Shown here in pieces: positions 33,102-44,249 of a stretch of DNA of 64,000 nt. Origin of the DNA: Musa acuminata AAA Group (lineage: Eukaryota > Streptophyta > Magnoliopsida > Zingiberales > Musaceae). The notes under the pieces are model-generated. The model worked only from the letters and a program-made list of their open reading frames with translations, was not told the origin of the DNA and did not search any database. Made by a program: the position numbers and the translations under genes. The DNA lies in the NCBI RefSeq assembly GCF_036884655.1, contig NC_088331.1:21587001-21651000 (forward strand). Direction: 5' to 3'. Position 1 is the stretch's first letter. Every line of letters begins with the position of its first letter.

Positions 33102-33830
33102 CCTTTAACCCGACAACAAAAGAGAGATCTTAACATCACAGATTTGGCGGCATATACTATGGCATCTGAGGAAGTAATCAATGCTAAATTTGAAGCCTTT
33201 GAGGTGCGAATGGAGGATAAGATTCGGACGCTCTTTACCGGACTTAGATTGGGCTGACCACTAAACCCGAAGAAATCACATCAAGGAAAGAGCTTTGCCC
33301 AATCGCACCAAGCCCGAAGATATGACTTCCAAGAGAGGGGAAGCTCTAAGACCAACCCCAACTATCCATGCATGAGAATGGACTTTCCTAGATGGGAAGA
33401 AGGAGACCCAATTGGTTAGATCTCGCGCGCAGAGTGATATTTTTGGTACCATAAAACCGCGGATGCATCTATGGTGAAAATTGCAGCTATACATCTTGAA
33501 GAGGATGCTATACAGTGGTTTGACTGGTTTGAATATACTTATGGAGTCCTTTCATGGTGACAATTCAAAGAAGGACTGCTGATCCGCTTCAAACCAACCG
33601 ATTACGAGAATATTGACGGACAACTAGCAAAGATCCGACAAACCTCTACCATTCAGGAGTACCAAACCAGGTTTGAAAGGTTATCTAATCAAACTCATGA
33701 TTAGTCTAAAAAATAGCTATTGAGGACCTTTATTGAGGGCTTAAAGCCGGAGATCCGAGGAGAAGTTAAAGCACGACAACCGTACACGCTTATGGCAGCC
33801 ATTTCTTTCGCACGACATTAAGAGGAGCAA
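33102..33830 (+). pseudogene. Gypsy gag remnant
   Basis: Starts MPLTRQQKRDLNITDLAAYT at 33,102, followed by a helical segment EVINAKFEAFEVRMEDKIR, typical of chromovirus gag N-termini. A stop at 33,255 and frameshifts break the rest. Later pieces include a YTYGVLSW-like region and IRQTSTIQEYQTRFERLSNQ (about 33,635-33,690), the retrotransposon gag domain. Confidence 0.7.
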
Positions 33831-34370
33831 TTGAACCATAAAGCTCGAAGGACTAGGGTCACTCCTCAACTAGCAATATTGAAGCCCTCAGCCCCCCATA
33901 CTATCGACCGAGTCCCTACACTAAAGAGGTTAATAAGAGAAGAGCTTGGGGAGCGATATGTGAAGGGGTTATGTTGGCATTGCCACGAGCCGTGGAGCCG
34001 TGAGCATCGTTGTAGTAAAGGTAGAGTTCTTATGATTGGACCAATAGAAGAAGAGGTCATTGAATATCTAGAAGAGAGCCTTGAACATGAAGAAGAAGAT
34101 GCAGAAGAAGAGCTACAATCGACTGAAGTTACGGTACATGCACTAGCTGGCTACTCAAACCTGCAAACGATGAAAGTTGGAGGCCTTCTCAAACAACAAC
34201 CGATCACTGTTCTCATCGACATGGGCAGTACTAATAACTTTCTAAACAGTAAAGTTGTTGTTCATATGGCTTTACCTATCGAGAATTGCAGTAGGTTTGA
34301 CGTTAAGGTCGCCGATGGATGGATTTTGAATTGTGATCGTAGGCGCCCGCAGGAAAAACTATTGCTATAG
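33831..34370 (+). pseudogene. Gypsy gag zinc region and protease
   Basis: Open frame carrying LCWHCHEPWSREHRC, the zinc-knuckle-like motif seen in plant chromoviruses (usually written CF.C...W...H.C), at about residue 45. An acidic linker follows, then the aspartic protease motif VLIDMGSTNNF at about 34,210. The catalytic triplet DSG/DTG is DMG here, which should abolish activity. The frame closes at 34,368 before RT. Confidence 0.75.
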
Positions 34371-34475
34371 GACCAAGAGATAATTACAGATTTCTTCCTT
34401 TTCCCTCTTAACAATCATTAGGCCATGCTCAGAATTAAATGGTTGATGACATTAGGTGATGTTTTCTAGAATTTT

Positions 34476-35498
34476 ATGAAACTAATTATGAAATTTTACA
34501 GTAAGGAGAAACAGGTGACATTACACGGGAAACGTGGGGGCGACATAACAACGATTTGCACACAACAAATGGAGAAGGTTTTGCATAAAGCATATAGCGG
34601 CTTTTTGGTACAACTTGAGTGGCAAACTAAGGGAGAGCCAACAAAATTTGAAGATTCAAATCTACTTCCTTTGCTTGCTAAATTTTCAGATATATTTGAC
34701 GAACCGCACAACCTACCTCTTACCCGTCGGCATGATCATTGTATAACGATTCTTCCAGGAAAATCTCCAGCAAAAGCTCAACCATATCAGTATCTACATC
34801 TCCAGAAGGATAAAATAGAAAGGATTATAAAAGAGATGCTCAAAACAAGAGTTATTCGGCCATGTTGCAGCCCCTACTCTTCATCGGTGCTCCTCATACG
34901 TAAGGACAGAACATGGCGAATATGTGTTGATTACCGAGCTCGCAATGGTATAACCATCAAGGACAAATACCTTATTCTAATAGTAGATGAATTGCTAGAT
35001 GAAAGGGAGCACAAATCTTCACAAAGCTGGACCTTTGATCCGGGTATCATCAAATACGAGTGTGCAAAGAAGATATACGAAAAACCACCTTTTGAACACA
35101 CAACAACCACTACAAATTTTTGCTTTCTTCAACAGAAGGTGGAATATATTGGGCATATCATATCAAAGGAAGGTGTGACAATGGACCCGTTCAAAATTGG
35201 AGCAATGCAAAACTGGTCAACCCCGAGAAACATAAAATTGCTACATGGCTTTCTAGGTTTAACAGGCTACTACCGTAAATTCGTGAAAAATTATGGAAAG
35301 ATCAGTACACCACTTACTTCCTTACTAGAAAAAGATGTCTTCCAATGGTTGGACAGAGCCTCCGCTGCCTTCAACAAACTTGAGGCAGCCATGACGACGA
35401 CGCCGGTGCTAACACTACCAGATTTCAACCGACCCTTCATTATTGAGGCCGACGCATCTGGAGTCAGAATTGAAGCCATTCTCATGCAAGATGGTTGA
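34476..35498 (+). pseudogene. Gypsy reverse transcriptase with palm deletion
   Basis: 340 codons without a stop. Motifs: FDEPHNLPLTRRHDHCI, VIRPCCSPYSSSVLLIRKD, WRICVDYRARN (RT fingers), then LDEREHKSS jumps to FDPG and shortly to VEYIGHIISKEGV and GLTGYYRKFVKNYGKI (thumb/connection), ending FIIEADASG at the start of RNase H. The catalytic YVDD segment that should lie between is missing, an internal deletion of roughly 60-70 codons that leaves the frame open. It cannot polymerise despite looking intact to a gene caller. Confidence 0.8.
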
Positions 35499-35960
35499 CC
35501 ACTCACATACACTAGCAAGACATTATCTCCCTCCCATCAAAATAAGTCAACATATGATAAGGAGATGCTCGCCATTGTGCGCGCAGCAATGAGGTGGAGA
35601 CCCTACTTGATTGGTTGACGATTTCAAATTAAAACCGACCATAAAAGCCTTAAGTACTTTTTGGAGCGAAAGATATCATCCCCTGAGCAGCAAAAATGGG
35701 TAACAAAACTTCTTAGATTTGATTATGAAATAACTTATAAAAAGGGGAAAGAGAATGTTCTTGCAGATGTGCTTTCGTAGCTACCCGAGCAAGCTAAAGT
35801 TTTGGTCATTTCACTTTCGACCAGCGACTTCCTTGAGGACATTAAGATGGAATGGCAGGAAGATTCAGAGACTAGTAAGATTATAAAAATATTGGAGGAA
35901 GAACCAAGCCCCGTGGCTCATTACAATTGGGACTCGAAAGAATTACACTATAAGTGATGC
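35499..35960 (+). pseudogene. Gypsy RNase H remnant
   Basis: After a TGA at 35,496 the same frame continues as TYTSKTLSPSHQNKSTYDKE, then a TDHKSLKYFLE motif at about 35,637 and VLADVLS at about 35,760. These are RNase H and connection landmarks of Ty3/Gypsy pol. It ends where integrase should begin. Confidence 0.75.
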
Positions 35961-36332
35961 ATTATGCTTATGACAAATTCTACTTGCATCTTCACAAGCA
36001 GATTTTGGACAAAGTTATTCCACATGCAGGGTATTAAATTGAAAAAGAGTACGACATATAACCCATAAACCGATGGCCAGATTAAAGTTATAAATAGGTG
36101 CTTGGAGACAGCCCAAAGCCATCCACCAAATAAGACTACCCAAGGAGAACTCCAGACCTAGCCAAGTGCCCTTATTGATCAACGGATCATGACTCGACGA
36201 CGTCGACCCACTAATGAAGTGGAAATACAGTGGGTGAACCTACCAATAGAAGATGTCACTTGGGAGAACTATGACGACTTGAAGATCAAATTCCCAAAAT
36301 TCATGAATCATCAGCCACAAGGACAAGGCTGA
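35961..36332 (+). pseudogene. Gypsy integrase end and chromodomain
   Basis: Only the tail of the integrase core is left: KKSTTYNP-TDGQIKVINRCLE at about 36,040-36,110 with a stop inside. The zinc domain and first catalytic residues are deleted. A chromodomain-like module follows: RRRRPTNEVEIQWVN, then EDVTWENYDDLKIKFP (36,190-36,290), before TGA at 36,330. The chromodomain places the element among chromoviruses. Such domains steer integration to chromatin (family knowledge). Confidence 0.8.
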
Positions 36333-36349
36333 TTTGAAGAGGGCGGGTC

Positions 36350-36727
36350 TGTTAGGACTCTAGCTTGGAGAGTCCTAATTGAGAGGGACATTCATGTAAA
36401 ACCTACCAAAGCCGACTCTTATTAAAGTGGTGAAGAGGCCGGCTAGGGTTAGGAGATTATTTCTTAGAGATGAATTAGGAGTTGTAAAGGAATAGGAGTC
36501 TTGAGTAGAAGTCCTATTAGGAGTTGGTTAGAAGTAGGAGTCTTGAGTAGGAGTCCTATTAGGAGTTCGGGTTTAGAAACCCTATAAATAGTCATGTATT
36601 CCTCCTCTTTTGATAAGCAATAGATGACTCTTTTCTGCAGCCTTTGAGCAGCAACTTGGAGGGAGGAACCCCTATAAAGTTCTAAGGAGGCCGATCCCCT
36701 ATAGAGATCAACCCCTAGTTTAGAATA
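36350..36727 (+). repeat. Gypsy 3' LTR, truncated at its end
   Basis: Starts TGTTAGGACTC after the purine tract GAAGAGGGCGGGTC. Lacks the last 17 or so bases (ends TTTAGAATA) where the next LTR begins. It also lacks the internal 40-base duplication of the 5' LTR. Confidence 0.85.
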
Positions 36728-37159
36728 TGTTAGGACTCTAGCTTGGAGAGTCCTAATTGAGACATTGTTAGGACTTTAGCTAGGAGAGTCCTAATTGAGA
36801 GGGACATTCATGTAAAACCTACCTAAGTCGACTCTTATTAAAGTGGTGAAGAGGTCGGCTAGGGTTAGGAGTTTATTTCTTAGAGATGAATTAGGAGTTG
36901 TAAAGGAATAGGAGTCTAGAGTAGAAGTCATATTAGGAGTTGGTTAGATGTAGGAGTCTTGAGTAGGAGTCCTATTAGGAGTTAGGGTTTAGAAACCCTA
37001 TAAATAGCTATGTATTCCTCCTCTTTTGATAAGCAATAGATGAATCTTTTCTACAGCCTTTGAGCAGCAACTTGGAGGGAGGAACCCCTATAGAGTTCCA
37101 AGGAGGCCGATCCCCTAACGAGATCAACCCCAAGTTTATAATCTGCAAGGGTTCTAATA
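36728..37159 (+). repeat. Additional Gypsy LTR abutting the 3' LTR
   Basis: Complete LTR starting TGTTAGGACTC and ending GGTTCTAATA, followed by the target duplication GTGCA. It has the duplicated start found in the 5' LTR, so it is the true right end of the integrated element. Confidence 0.85.
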
Positions 37160-37164
37160 GTGCA

Positions 37165-37520
37165 GTGCCCTACCAGGCGGCGGCCCCCTACAGGGGGGGG
37201 GGGGGTTTGCCCGCAGGAGCAACGGTCGCAAGCACTATTGCCCTGCTGTGCCTCAGTCCTCAGATGCAGCGGCCATTGGCGCCTCTGCTTGTGGGCTGCC
37301 AGCTCCGCCGGCTGCAAGCTTGTTGTAGGCACAGTGCTTGCGCATGCGCTGGCGCTATGCTGCCTAGCTGTGGCTGCCATTGCAGGTGGTTATAGGCATG
37401 CAGATCGAGGGCAGCAACTATTGCTGCCCTTCCTTGTTTTTACGTCAACGATTTTGACGTCAAAATTCTTCCTAAACACAACACATGCAGTTCAAAACCA
37501 ATCATTCGCATGAACAACGT
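37165..37520 (-). other. Remainder of minus Copia leader
   Basis: GC-rich sequence with a 13-base G run (37,193-37,205), continuous in character with 31,200-31,386 across the Gypsy insertion. Open frames here on the plus strand reflect base composition; no gene is supported. Confidence 0.5.
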
Positions 37521-37534
37521 GGCTCTGATACCAC
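37521..37534 (-). promoter_or_regulatory. Primer-binding site of minus Copia
   Basis: Complement reads GTGGTATCAGAGCC next to the LTR edge at 37,535, tRNA-Met type. It identifies 37,535 onward as the 5' LTR. Confidence 0.85.
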
Positions 37535-38845
37535 TATTGGGAAATCTTGGGGGCGACATCACATGCACAGCGGAAGAACAAGAAAATAAAATCCCCGATT
37601 CCCAAAGAGATGTTCCTCATCGTGCGAAGATTGGTGCGCAAAATCCGCGAAACTTAAAACTGCGTATAGAGTATATTGTGTTACCTAAGGAGATCGTATA
37701 TCCTTGTTTCCTTGCAGATCATTAGGAGAGGGTGAAGGAGGTCAAGCGTCCTCCTCTCTAGCAGTGATCCACACAACAGGGCTGTGACGATGCTCCTCAA
37801 AACTCCAGGCCTACTTTGAGGTGGAGAGGGGAAGGAGAATAAGAGAGGGAAGCAAAGGCTCTAGCCTATGAGGCTCTGAATCCCTCCTATTTATAGAGGT
37901 CCCCTGTCAAACCCTAATGGATCCTCCCCTAGTGGGTATTGGATCTGCATCCAATAACACAAGGGCTCCGTCGGATATCTTATATCCGAACCTCTATTTA
38001 TCGCAATACCTATCATATGTGTGTGACCCTCTAGGCCCAATATCGAGCTAGCTGTGAGTCATACCTGTCAGAACTCCTTCTAACTTAGTGAATTATTATC
38101 TCTGTAATAATTCACTCGACTCATCGACTACGGACGTACTAGGCCACTACGCCGTAGTCCCCAAACGATATAGGGGAATCTAATCCATTGGACCTGTCTG
38201 TCCTCAGTTACCATGTACCTATAGTCCCTCATCCATCTAATATCCCAGAGACCGTATATCGAGCATGGTGCTGTCAGACCCATACGTTTTCTACTCGAGT
38301 CTCGCTCTAATCGGATTCTCCCAAAGAACTCTTTCTCTTTCAACTCGAATGGCCCTAGCTAGGGATTTGTTTGAGCAAGAACACATGAGATATTCCTCTC
38401 ACGACGCTGAGAGTGGATGATCATTTATCGACACTCAATAGCCCTCGTAAAGTCGACTACCACTCCCAATGACCAATTGTACTATATTTGGGACAACCAA
38501 ACCTATAAGTCTAGTATCAAAGAGTGGAGCACTCATACAGGACATCCTTGGTGTCTCAAGTCTAAGGATCAAATATACCATTAGTTCTACGGAATCGTTG
38601 TCCGACAATAAGGCATCATCAACCATCCAGCATTCCGTAAGCGGATCAATCAGTGAACTCATTCTCCAATGAACACCTGTACTGTATCTATAGTGTCCCT
38701 ACACGAGCAGCTATGAGACCATCTGCATCCATTATATGGATGGGTATACAACACACCAGTCTGTCTGGTTATCACGATGTCCCTCTCGAGTAACCTATGA
38801 CCGGGATTATTTAGGATCTGTGTTTAAAGGTGAATTGATCTCGGT
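37535..38845 (-). repeat. 5' LTR of minus Copia, truncated at right
   Basis: Begins TATTGGGAAATCTTGG and matches the complement of the solo LTR at 39,794-41,288, but stops after GTTTAAAGGTGAATTGATCTCG. Its last 180 or so bases are missing and it joins directly to a gag remnant at about 38,845. The TATA box is at about 37,888 (complement). Confidence 0.8.
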
Positions 38846-39434
38846 CATCAAGGACCCTATTAGTTTTCGATTGGAAATTGGTTTAAGTTTTTTTATTCTT
38901 AAATAGACATTATTTTTTAATCCCTGCTCTTATTAAGCAAAATCTTGTTCACAAGTCTAAAATCCAAAAAATATTTGCCAAGAGCAATTAAACCATTGAC
39001 GACATCCATAAAACGGGTGTACATATCAACAATGGTTTTGCTCAGCTTCATTTGAAAAAGCTTAAAATCATGCATTAAAAAATTAATTTTGATTCTTTAA
39101 CTTTGCTAGTTCCTTCATGTGTGATTTCAAGAGTGCTCCAAATATCGAGTGCTGTTTCGCAAGTAGAAACACGATTAAACTCATTTCTATCAAAGGCGCA
39201 AAACAAGGCATTCATAGCCTTTGCATTTAGAGAAAACGTCTTCTTCTCCAAATCATTCCAACGGTTCATTGGAAGGGAAGACATTTTAAAACTGGATTCA
39301 ATAATATTCCAGAAGTTCAAATCCAAAGAAAGCAAGTAAACTCTCATTCGAATTTTTCAATAAGTGTAGTCCGTCCAATTGAAAAATGGAGGACGAATGG
39401 GAGAGTGACCCTCTTGAAAATCGTAACGAGCCAT
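38846..39434 (-). pseudogene. Copia gag remnant of multimer, leftmost unit
   Basis: Minus-strand frame from ATG at 39,434 (MARYDFQEG), with RMRVYLLSLDLNFWNII and LNAKAMNALFCAFDRNEFNR. It is close to the gags at 54,413 and 59,435. It breaks near 39,070 and is truncated at about 38,845 by the neighbouring LTR. Confidence 0.75.
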
Positions 39435-39470
39435 TTCTCTTGTGTGTTAAACCAAATGAGAGATCATGAG

Positions 39471-39484
39471 GCTCTGATACCAAT
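39471..39484 (-). promoter_or_regulatory. Primer-binding site of multimer, leftmost unit
   Basis: Complement reads TTGGTATCAGAGCC beside the LTR edge at 39,485. Confidence 0.8.
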
Positions 39485-39793
39485 TGTTAGGATCAGGGTC
39501 GACACTAAGAGGGGGGGTTCAATTAGTACAGCGGTAATATAAAACGATGGTTTAAAAACTTTCGTACGATAAAACTATTTCTGACGTAAAACCATTTTCG
39601 ATAACTTAACTTGAAAGCAAGTTCATAAAGGAGTGCAGCAAAAGTAATGAGGAAGTAAAGCACATATGGAGGTTTGCAGTAAGGTAAATAGCATAAAGTA
39701 AATACAAATCGAGATTTAGAGTGGTTCAGCCAATCTTGACTGACTTCCACTTTTGGCTTCCTCATTCGATGAGCTCACCAACGTCCACTAGAG

Positions 39794-41288
39794 TGCTAGT
39801 CATAAGTGCCCAGCAAACCAATCACGTGAGTGATGGCACGTGTGACTTGATACAGAATCTTTTTGCTTATTATATTTTGGCGTATATCACTTTATAACTA
39901 TTGCATAAATGCATATATATTGTGATGTCCTTGGATTTGTGCAATGGGAATCGGATCGTGATGAGATCACGATAATGAGATCGATTCACCTTTAAACACA
40001 TATCCTAAATAATCCCGGTCATAGGTTACTCGAGAGGGACATCGTGATAACCGGATAGACTGGTGTGCTGTATACCCGTCCATATGATGGATGCAGCTGG
40101 TCTCATAGCTGCTCGTGTAGGGACACTAGGGATACAGTACAGGTGCTCATTGGAGAATGAGTTCACTGATTGATCCGCTTACGGAATGCTGGATGGTTGA
40201 TGATGCCTTATTGTCAGACAACGATTCCGTAGTCCTAGTGGTGTATCTGGTTCTTAGACTTGAGACACCAAGGATGTCCTGTATGAGTGCTCCACTCTTT
40301 GATACCAGACTTATAGGTTTGGCTGTTCCCAGATCTAGTACAGCTGGTCATTGGGAGTGGTAGTCGACCTTACGAGGGCTATTGAGTGTTGATAGAGGAT
40401 CATCCACTCTCGGTATCATGAGAGGAATATCCCATATGTTCTTGCTCAGACAAATCCCTGGCCAGGGTCATTCGGGTTGAGAGAGAAAGAGTTCTCCGGG
40501 AGAATCCGATTAGAGCGAGACTCGAGTAGAAACCGTATGGGTCTGACAGCACCATGCTCGATATACGGTCTCTGGGATATTAGATGGATGAGGGACTATA
40601 GGTACATGGTAACTGAGGACAGACAGGTCCAATGGATTGGATTCCCCTGTATCGTCTGGGGACTACGGCGTAGTGGCCTAGTACTTCCGTAGTCGATGAG
40701 TCGAGTGAATTATTACAGAGATAATAATTCACTCAGTCAGAAGGAGTTCTGACAGGTATGACTCACGGCCAGCTCGATATTGGGCCTAGAGGGTCACACA
40801 CATATGGTAGACATTGCGATGAGTAGAGGTTCGGATATGAGATATCCGACGGAGCCCTTGTCTTATTGGATGCAGATCCAATACCCACTAGGGAAGGACC
40901 TATTAGGGTTTTGACACGGGATCTCTATAAATAGGAGGGATTCACAGCCTCATAGGCTAGAGTCTTTGCTTGCCCTTCCTATTCTCCTCTCCCTCTCCCC
41001 TCAGAGTAGGGCCTGGAGTTTTGAGGAGCGTCGTCGCAACCCTGCTGTGTGGATCACCGCTAGAGAGGAGGACGCTTGACCTCCTTCACCCTCTCCTAAG
41101 GATCTGCAAGGAAACAGGGATATACGATCTCCCTAGGTAACACAATCAATATACGCAGTTTTGTGTTTTGCAGATTTTTGCGCACCAATCTTCGCACGAC
41201 GATGAACATCTTTTTGGGAATCGGGGATTTTTGTTTTCTTGTTCTTCCGCTGCGCATATGATGTCGCCCCCCCTATGATTTCCCAACA
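39794..41288 (+). mobile_element. Solo LTR (1.5 kb) of the second Copia family
   Basis: Complete LTR, TGCTAGTCATAAG to GATTTCCCAACA, flanked by TAGAG on both sides (39,789-39,793 and 41,289-41,293). Homologous in the opposite orientation to 24,726-25,425 and 37,535-38,845. A lone LTR with intact target duplication is the product of LTR-LTR recombination that removed the internal region. TATA box at about 40,928. Confidence 0.9.
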
Positions 41289-41573
41289 TAGAGGCCTTCA
41301 TTCAATAGGCGAAGGTCAATCACCTTTTACACCCCTCTTCTCCTTTTACTGGGTTTAGTAGACAACCCTTATAAGTACTCACTTACTCTTCTCTCAAACT
41401 AGTCTAATACTTTAGAAGAGGGAGAGGAGATCACACAAGATTTCAGCAACGTTTCTTTGCTTTTAGACTCTCTGTGCTTGTGTGCTTTAACCAGGGATGA
41501 GAGGGGTATTTATAGGCTTCAAGTTGATTCAAACTTGGAGCCTAAAACTTTCCCATCTCGGGTTCCCTAGGCA

Positions 41574-41765
41574 CGGGCGACACCACCGTCTGTGCTAGGC
41601 GATACCACAGCGTAGTGTCAGTCTAGCTGACACTACCTTGGGCGGTACCACCGCCCAGGTCTAGCGGTACCACTGCTTCGGGGGTAGTGCTGAGCGGTAC
41701 CACCGCCTGGCACCCTGCGAAGGGTGGTACAACTGCCCAAACTAGCGGTACCATCGCTAGACATA
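41574..41765. repeat. GC-rich hairpin array in LTR B
   Basis: Several imperfect copies of GGGCGGTACCACCGCCC-like inverted repeats, upstream of the LTR TATA box. Homologous arrays are at about 55,047-55,235 and 60,047-60,235. Confidence 0.75.
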
Positions 41766-42544
41766 GTCTCGAAGACTATGCCACGACGTAAGACTTCTTG
41801 GGGCACTGTTTGAGCCTCTTAGTGAGCCCAACGTAGTTCTTACATGGGCCTAGCTAGCCCCTAATTGGGTTGGCCCAAATCCAAGCCTAATTACGTGCTA
41901 ACTACGAAATCCTAAGACATTTGCTAAGCTAAACAAGTCCCTATGTCTATTCTTCCGGTGGGCTTCCGACAATCTTCCGGCGACCTTCCAACGATCTCTC
42001 GGCAATGTTCCAATGGACTCCCGGCTGTTGAATCTCGGATTTTGATGATGAAGTCAATTGTCATTTATTATCTAATCTATGTGTTGAGATAAGTGTGCAG
42101 GATTAACTACGATGAGATTAAGACAAGCAGCAGGAGTTGCGCTGGAGTCAAGATCATGATCACGTTGGGAGTTCGAGAGTTCGACGGAAGTTCGGACGGT
42201 CGTCGGAGGTTCAGAGAGAACAGATCCAAGAAGTCCAGAAGCTTGCCAAGCGAAGCTCGTCGGAACTCGCCAAGTGGATCGTCGCAAAGTCCAGGAGTAT
42301 GCCGGATGTCCGCAGAAGGATCACCGAGGGTTATCGGTTGATCGACGGAAGTTGGCCGGAAACTCGCCGGAAGAAGCGATTGACGCATCGGAGCAAGCTG
42401 CAGAAGTTGTCTTAGAGATAATCGTAGTTAGCACGATGATTAAGCATGAAAATGGGAGGTGATCCCATTAGCTTAATCTTGGGGCAATTGGGTCCCTGAA
42501 AAGATTCAAAGTGGGTCGAATGGAGTGAACCATTCGGACCCTGA

Positions 42545-43130
42545 TTGCACCAGGAGGTGCAACCGCCCCAGCCAGGAGGTGCAACCGCCTGGGCTGTGGG
42601 GCTGGGAGGTGCAACCGCCCCAGCCAGGAGGTGCAACCGCCTGGGCTGTGGGGCTGGGAGGTGCAACCGCCCCAGCCAGGAGGTGCAACCGCCAGGGTTG
42701 CAAGGCTGGGAGGTGCAACCGCTCCAGCCAAGAGGTTGCACCGCCAGAGCTCAAGTTCCGAGCTCTGCCAGGCGATGCAACCACCAAGCTCAGTCTTCGA
42801 GCTTTGGCAGAGTGGTGCATCAGCCTGAGCTCAGTCTCGAGCTTTGCCAGGTGATGAATTCACCAAGCTCAGTCTTCGAGCTATGGCAGAATGGTGCATC
42901 AGCTTGAGCTCAGTTTGGAGCTCTGCCAAGTGATGCAACCACCAAGCTCAGATTTCGAGCTCTGCCAGGTGATGCAACCACCAAGCTCAGTCTTCGAGCT
43001 CTGCCAGGTGATGCAACCATCGAGCTCAGTCTTCGAGCTCTGGCAGAGAAGAAGCAATCGGCAGAGCTCAGTCTTCGAGCTCTGCCAGGCGGTGCCACCT
43101 CTCCAGTTGAGAGGTGCAACCGCCTGATCC
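42545..43130. repeat. GC-rich hairpin array in 5' LTR
   Basis: About four copies of a 54 bp unit around GGAGGTGCAACCGCC (42,551-42,740), then about nine copies of a 40 bp unit around GAGCTCAGTCTTCGAGCTC, itself an inverted repeat. Ends about 60 bp upstream of the TATA box. A near-identical copy is in the 3' LTR at 48,709-49,292. Confidence 0.9.
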
Positions 43131-43194
43131 CAGAAATTCTGGGATTAGATCGATTTGATCGTTTTGAGCTCGAATTTTGAATTGGGTTGGGGCC

Positions 43195-43200
43195 TATAAA
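43195..43200 (+). promoter_or_regulatory. TATA box of young Copia LTR
   Basis: CCTATAAATACCCC, the same core as in most other LTRs of the window (5,482; 8,821; 14,119). Sets the start of transcription shortly downstream, so the minisatellite at 43,919 is transcribed. Confidence 0.75.
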
Positions 43201-43918
43201 TACCCCACCCATTCAGCACTGAAAAGATACAGACCTATACCGAAATTGTGATCTTTTCTGTGATTCTAAAGAGCTCAAAAGTGTTGTAAAGCCTTGAGTC
43301 TCCTCCTTCTGTTCTTCAAGTTTTCAACTGTAAAGTGAGGAGAGAAAGGTCTGTAAAGGTTGTCTCCTAAGCCTGTCAAAAGGAGAGAAACTGTAAGAGG
43401 GAAGTTTGGCCTTCGCCCATTGAAGGAAGGCAGCTAGTTGACGTCGGCAACCTCATCGGTGGAGGAAGCCAAAAGTGGAGTAGGTCAAGGCTGACCGAAC
43501 CACTCTAAATCTCTGGTTTGCGTTTATTTTCGAGCACTTTATCATTACTGCAAACCTCCCTCATCACTACTGCTCTCTGCGCTTTCACGAACAAGTTCTA
43601 AGTGCTGTTCTTCCAAATCTGCATTCAGACGTAAACTTGTATTTTCGTACATTACAGTTTACGTTTACGTTTGATTCTGCAGAACTGTTTTCCGCGCTTT
43701 TACGAACGAGCTTCCTTGCAGTTTACGCTTACATTTTAATCCTATTAATAACTGCAATCTGTCCTCTATGATTTTACGAACAAGTTTCAACATTTAGACG
43801 TAAAACTGCATTCGGACGTAAATCGGCTTTCTTCGCTCAATCATCAGATTTCAGTTTACGTTTACGTCTTGATTTCAACTGCATACTGCCTTCTGCGAAT
43901 ATACAAACGAGTTTCAAA

Positions 43919-44249
43919 GTTTAGACGTAAATCTGCGTCTAGACGTAAAACTGCGTTTAGACGTAAAACTGCGTTTAGACGTAAATCTGCGCTTAGACGT
44001 AAAACTGCGTTTAGACGTAAAACTGCATTTAGACGTAAATCTGCGTTTAGACGTAAAACTACGTTTAGACGTAAAACTGCGTTTAGACGTAAATCTGCGT
44101 TTAGACGTAAATCTGCATTTAGACGCAAAACTGCGCTTAGACGCAAAACTGCGCTTAGACGCAAAACTGCGCTTAGACGCAATCTGCGCTTAGACGCAAA
44201 ACTGCGCTTAGACGCAATCTGCGCTTAGACGCAAACTGCACTTAGATAC
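43919..44249. repeat. 18 bp minisatellite in 5' LTR
   Basis: About 18 copies of TTTAGACGTAAAACTGCG. Variants alternate AAAACT and AAATCT, and the 3' end shifts to CTTAGACGC. Upstream, isolated copies of the same half-motifs are spread from 43,620, suggesting local growth of the array. The long open frame across it is a by-product. Confidence 0.9.

Larger units (their letters stand above)
31392..37159 (+). mobile_element. Chromodomain Gypsy element with an additional terminal LTR
   Basis: Bounded by GTGCA on both sides (31,387-31,391 and 37,160-37,164), a 5 bp target duplication. Structure: 5' LTR, primer-binding site, gag, pol lacking most of integrase, chromodomain, polypurine tract, a 3'-truncated LTR, then a further LTR directly abutting it. 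It inserted into the leader of the minus Copia element. Confidence 0.9.

Noticed and set aside
37051..37513. Alanine- and cysteine-rich frames on both strands near the G run
   Set aside because: They span the Gypsy LTR end, the target duplication and a GC-rich leader; composition explains the open frames.
38128..38343. Frames shared between 38,128-38,662 and 40,157-40,692
   Set aside because: They are two copies of the same LTR read in opposite orientations; repeated because the LTR is repeated, not because they are genes.
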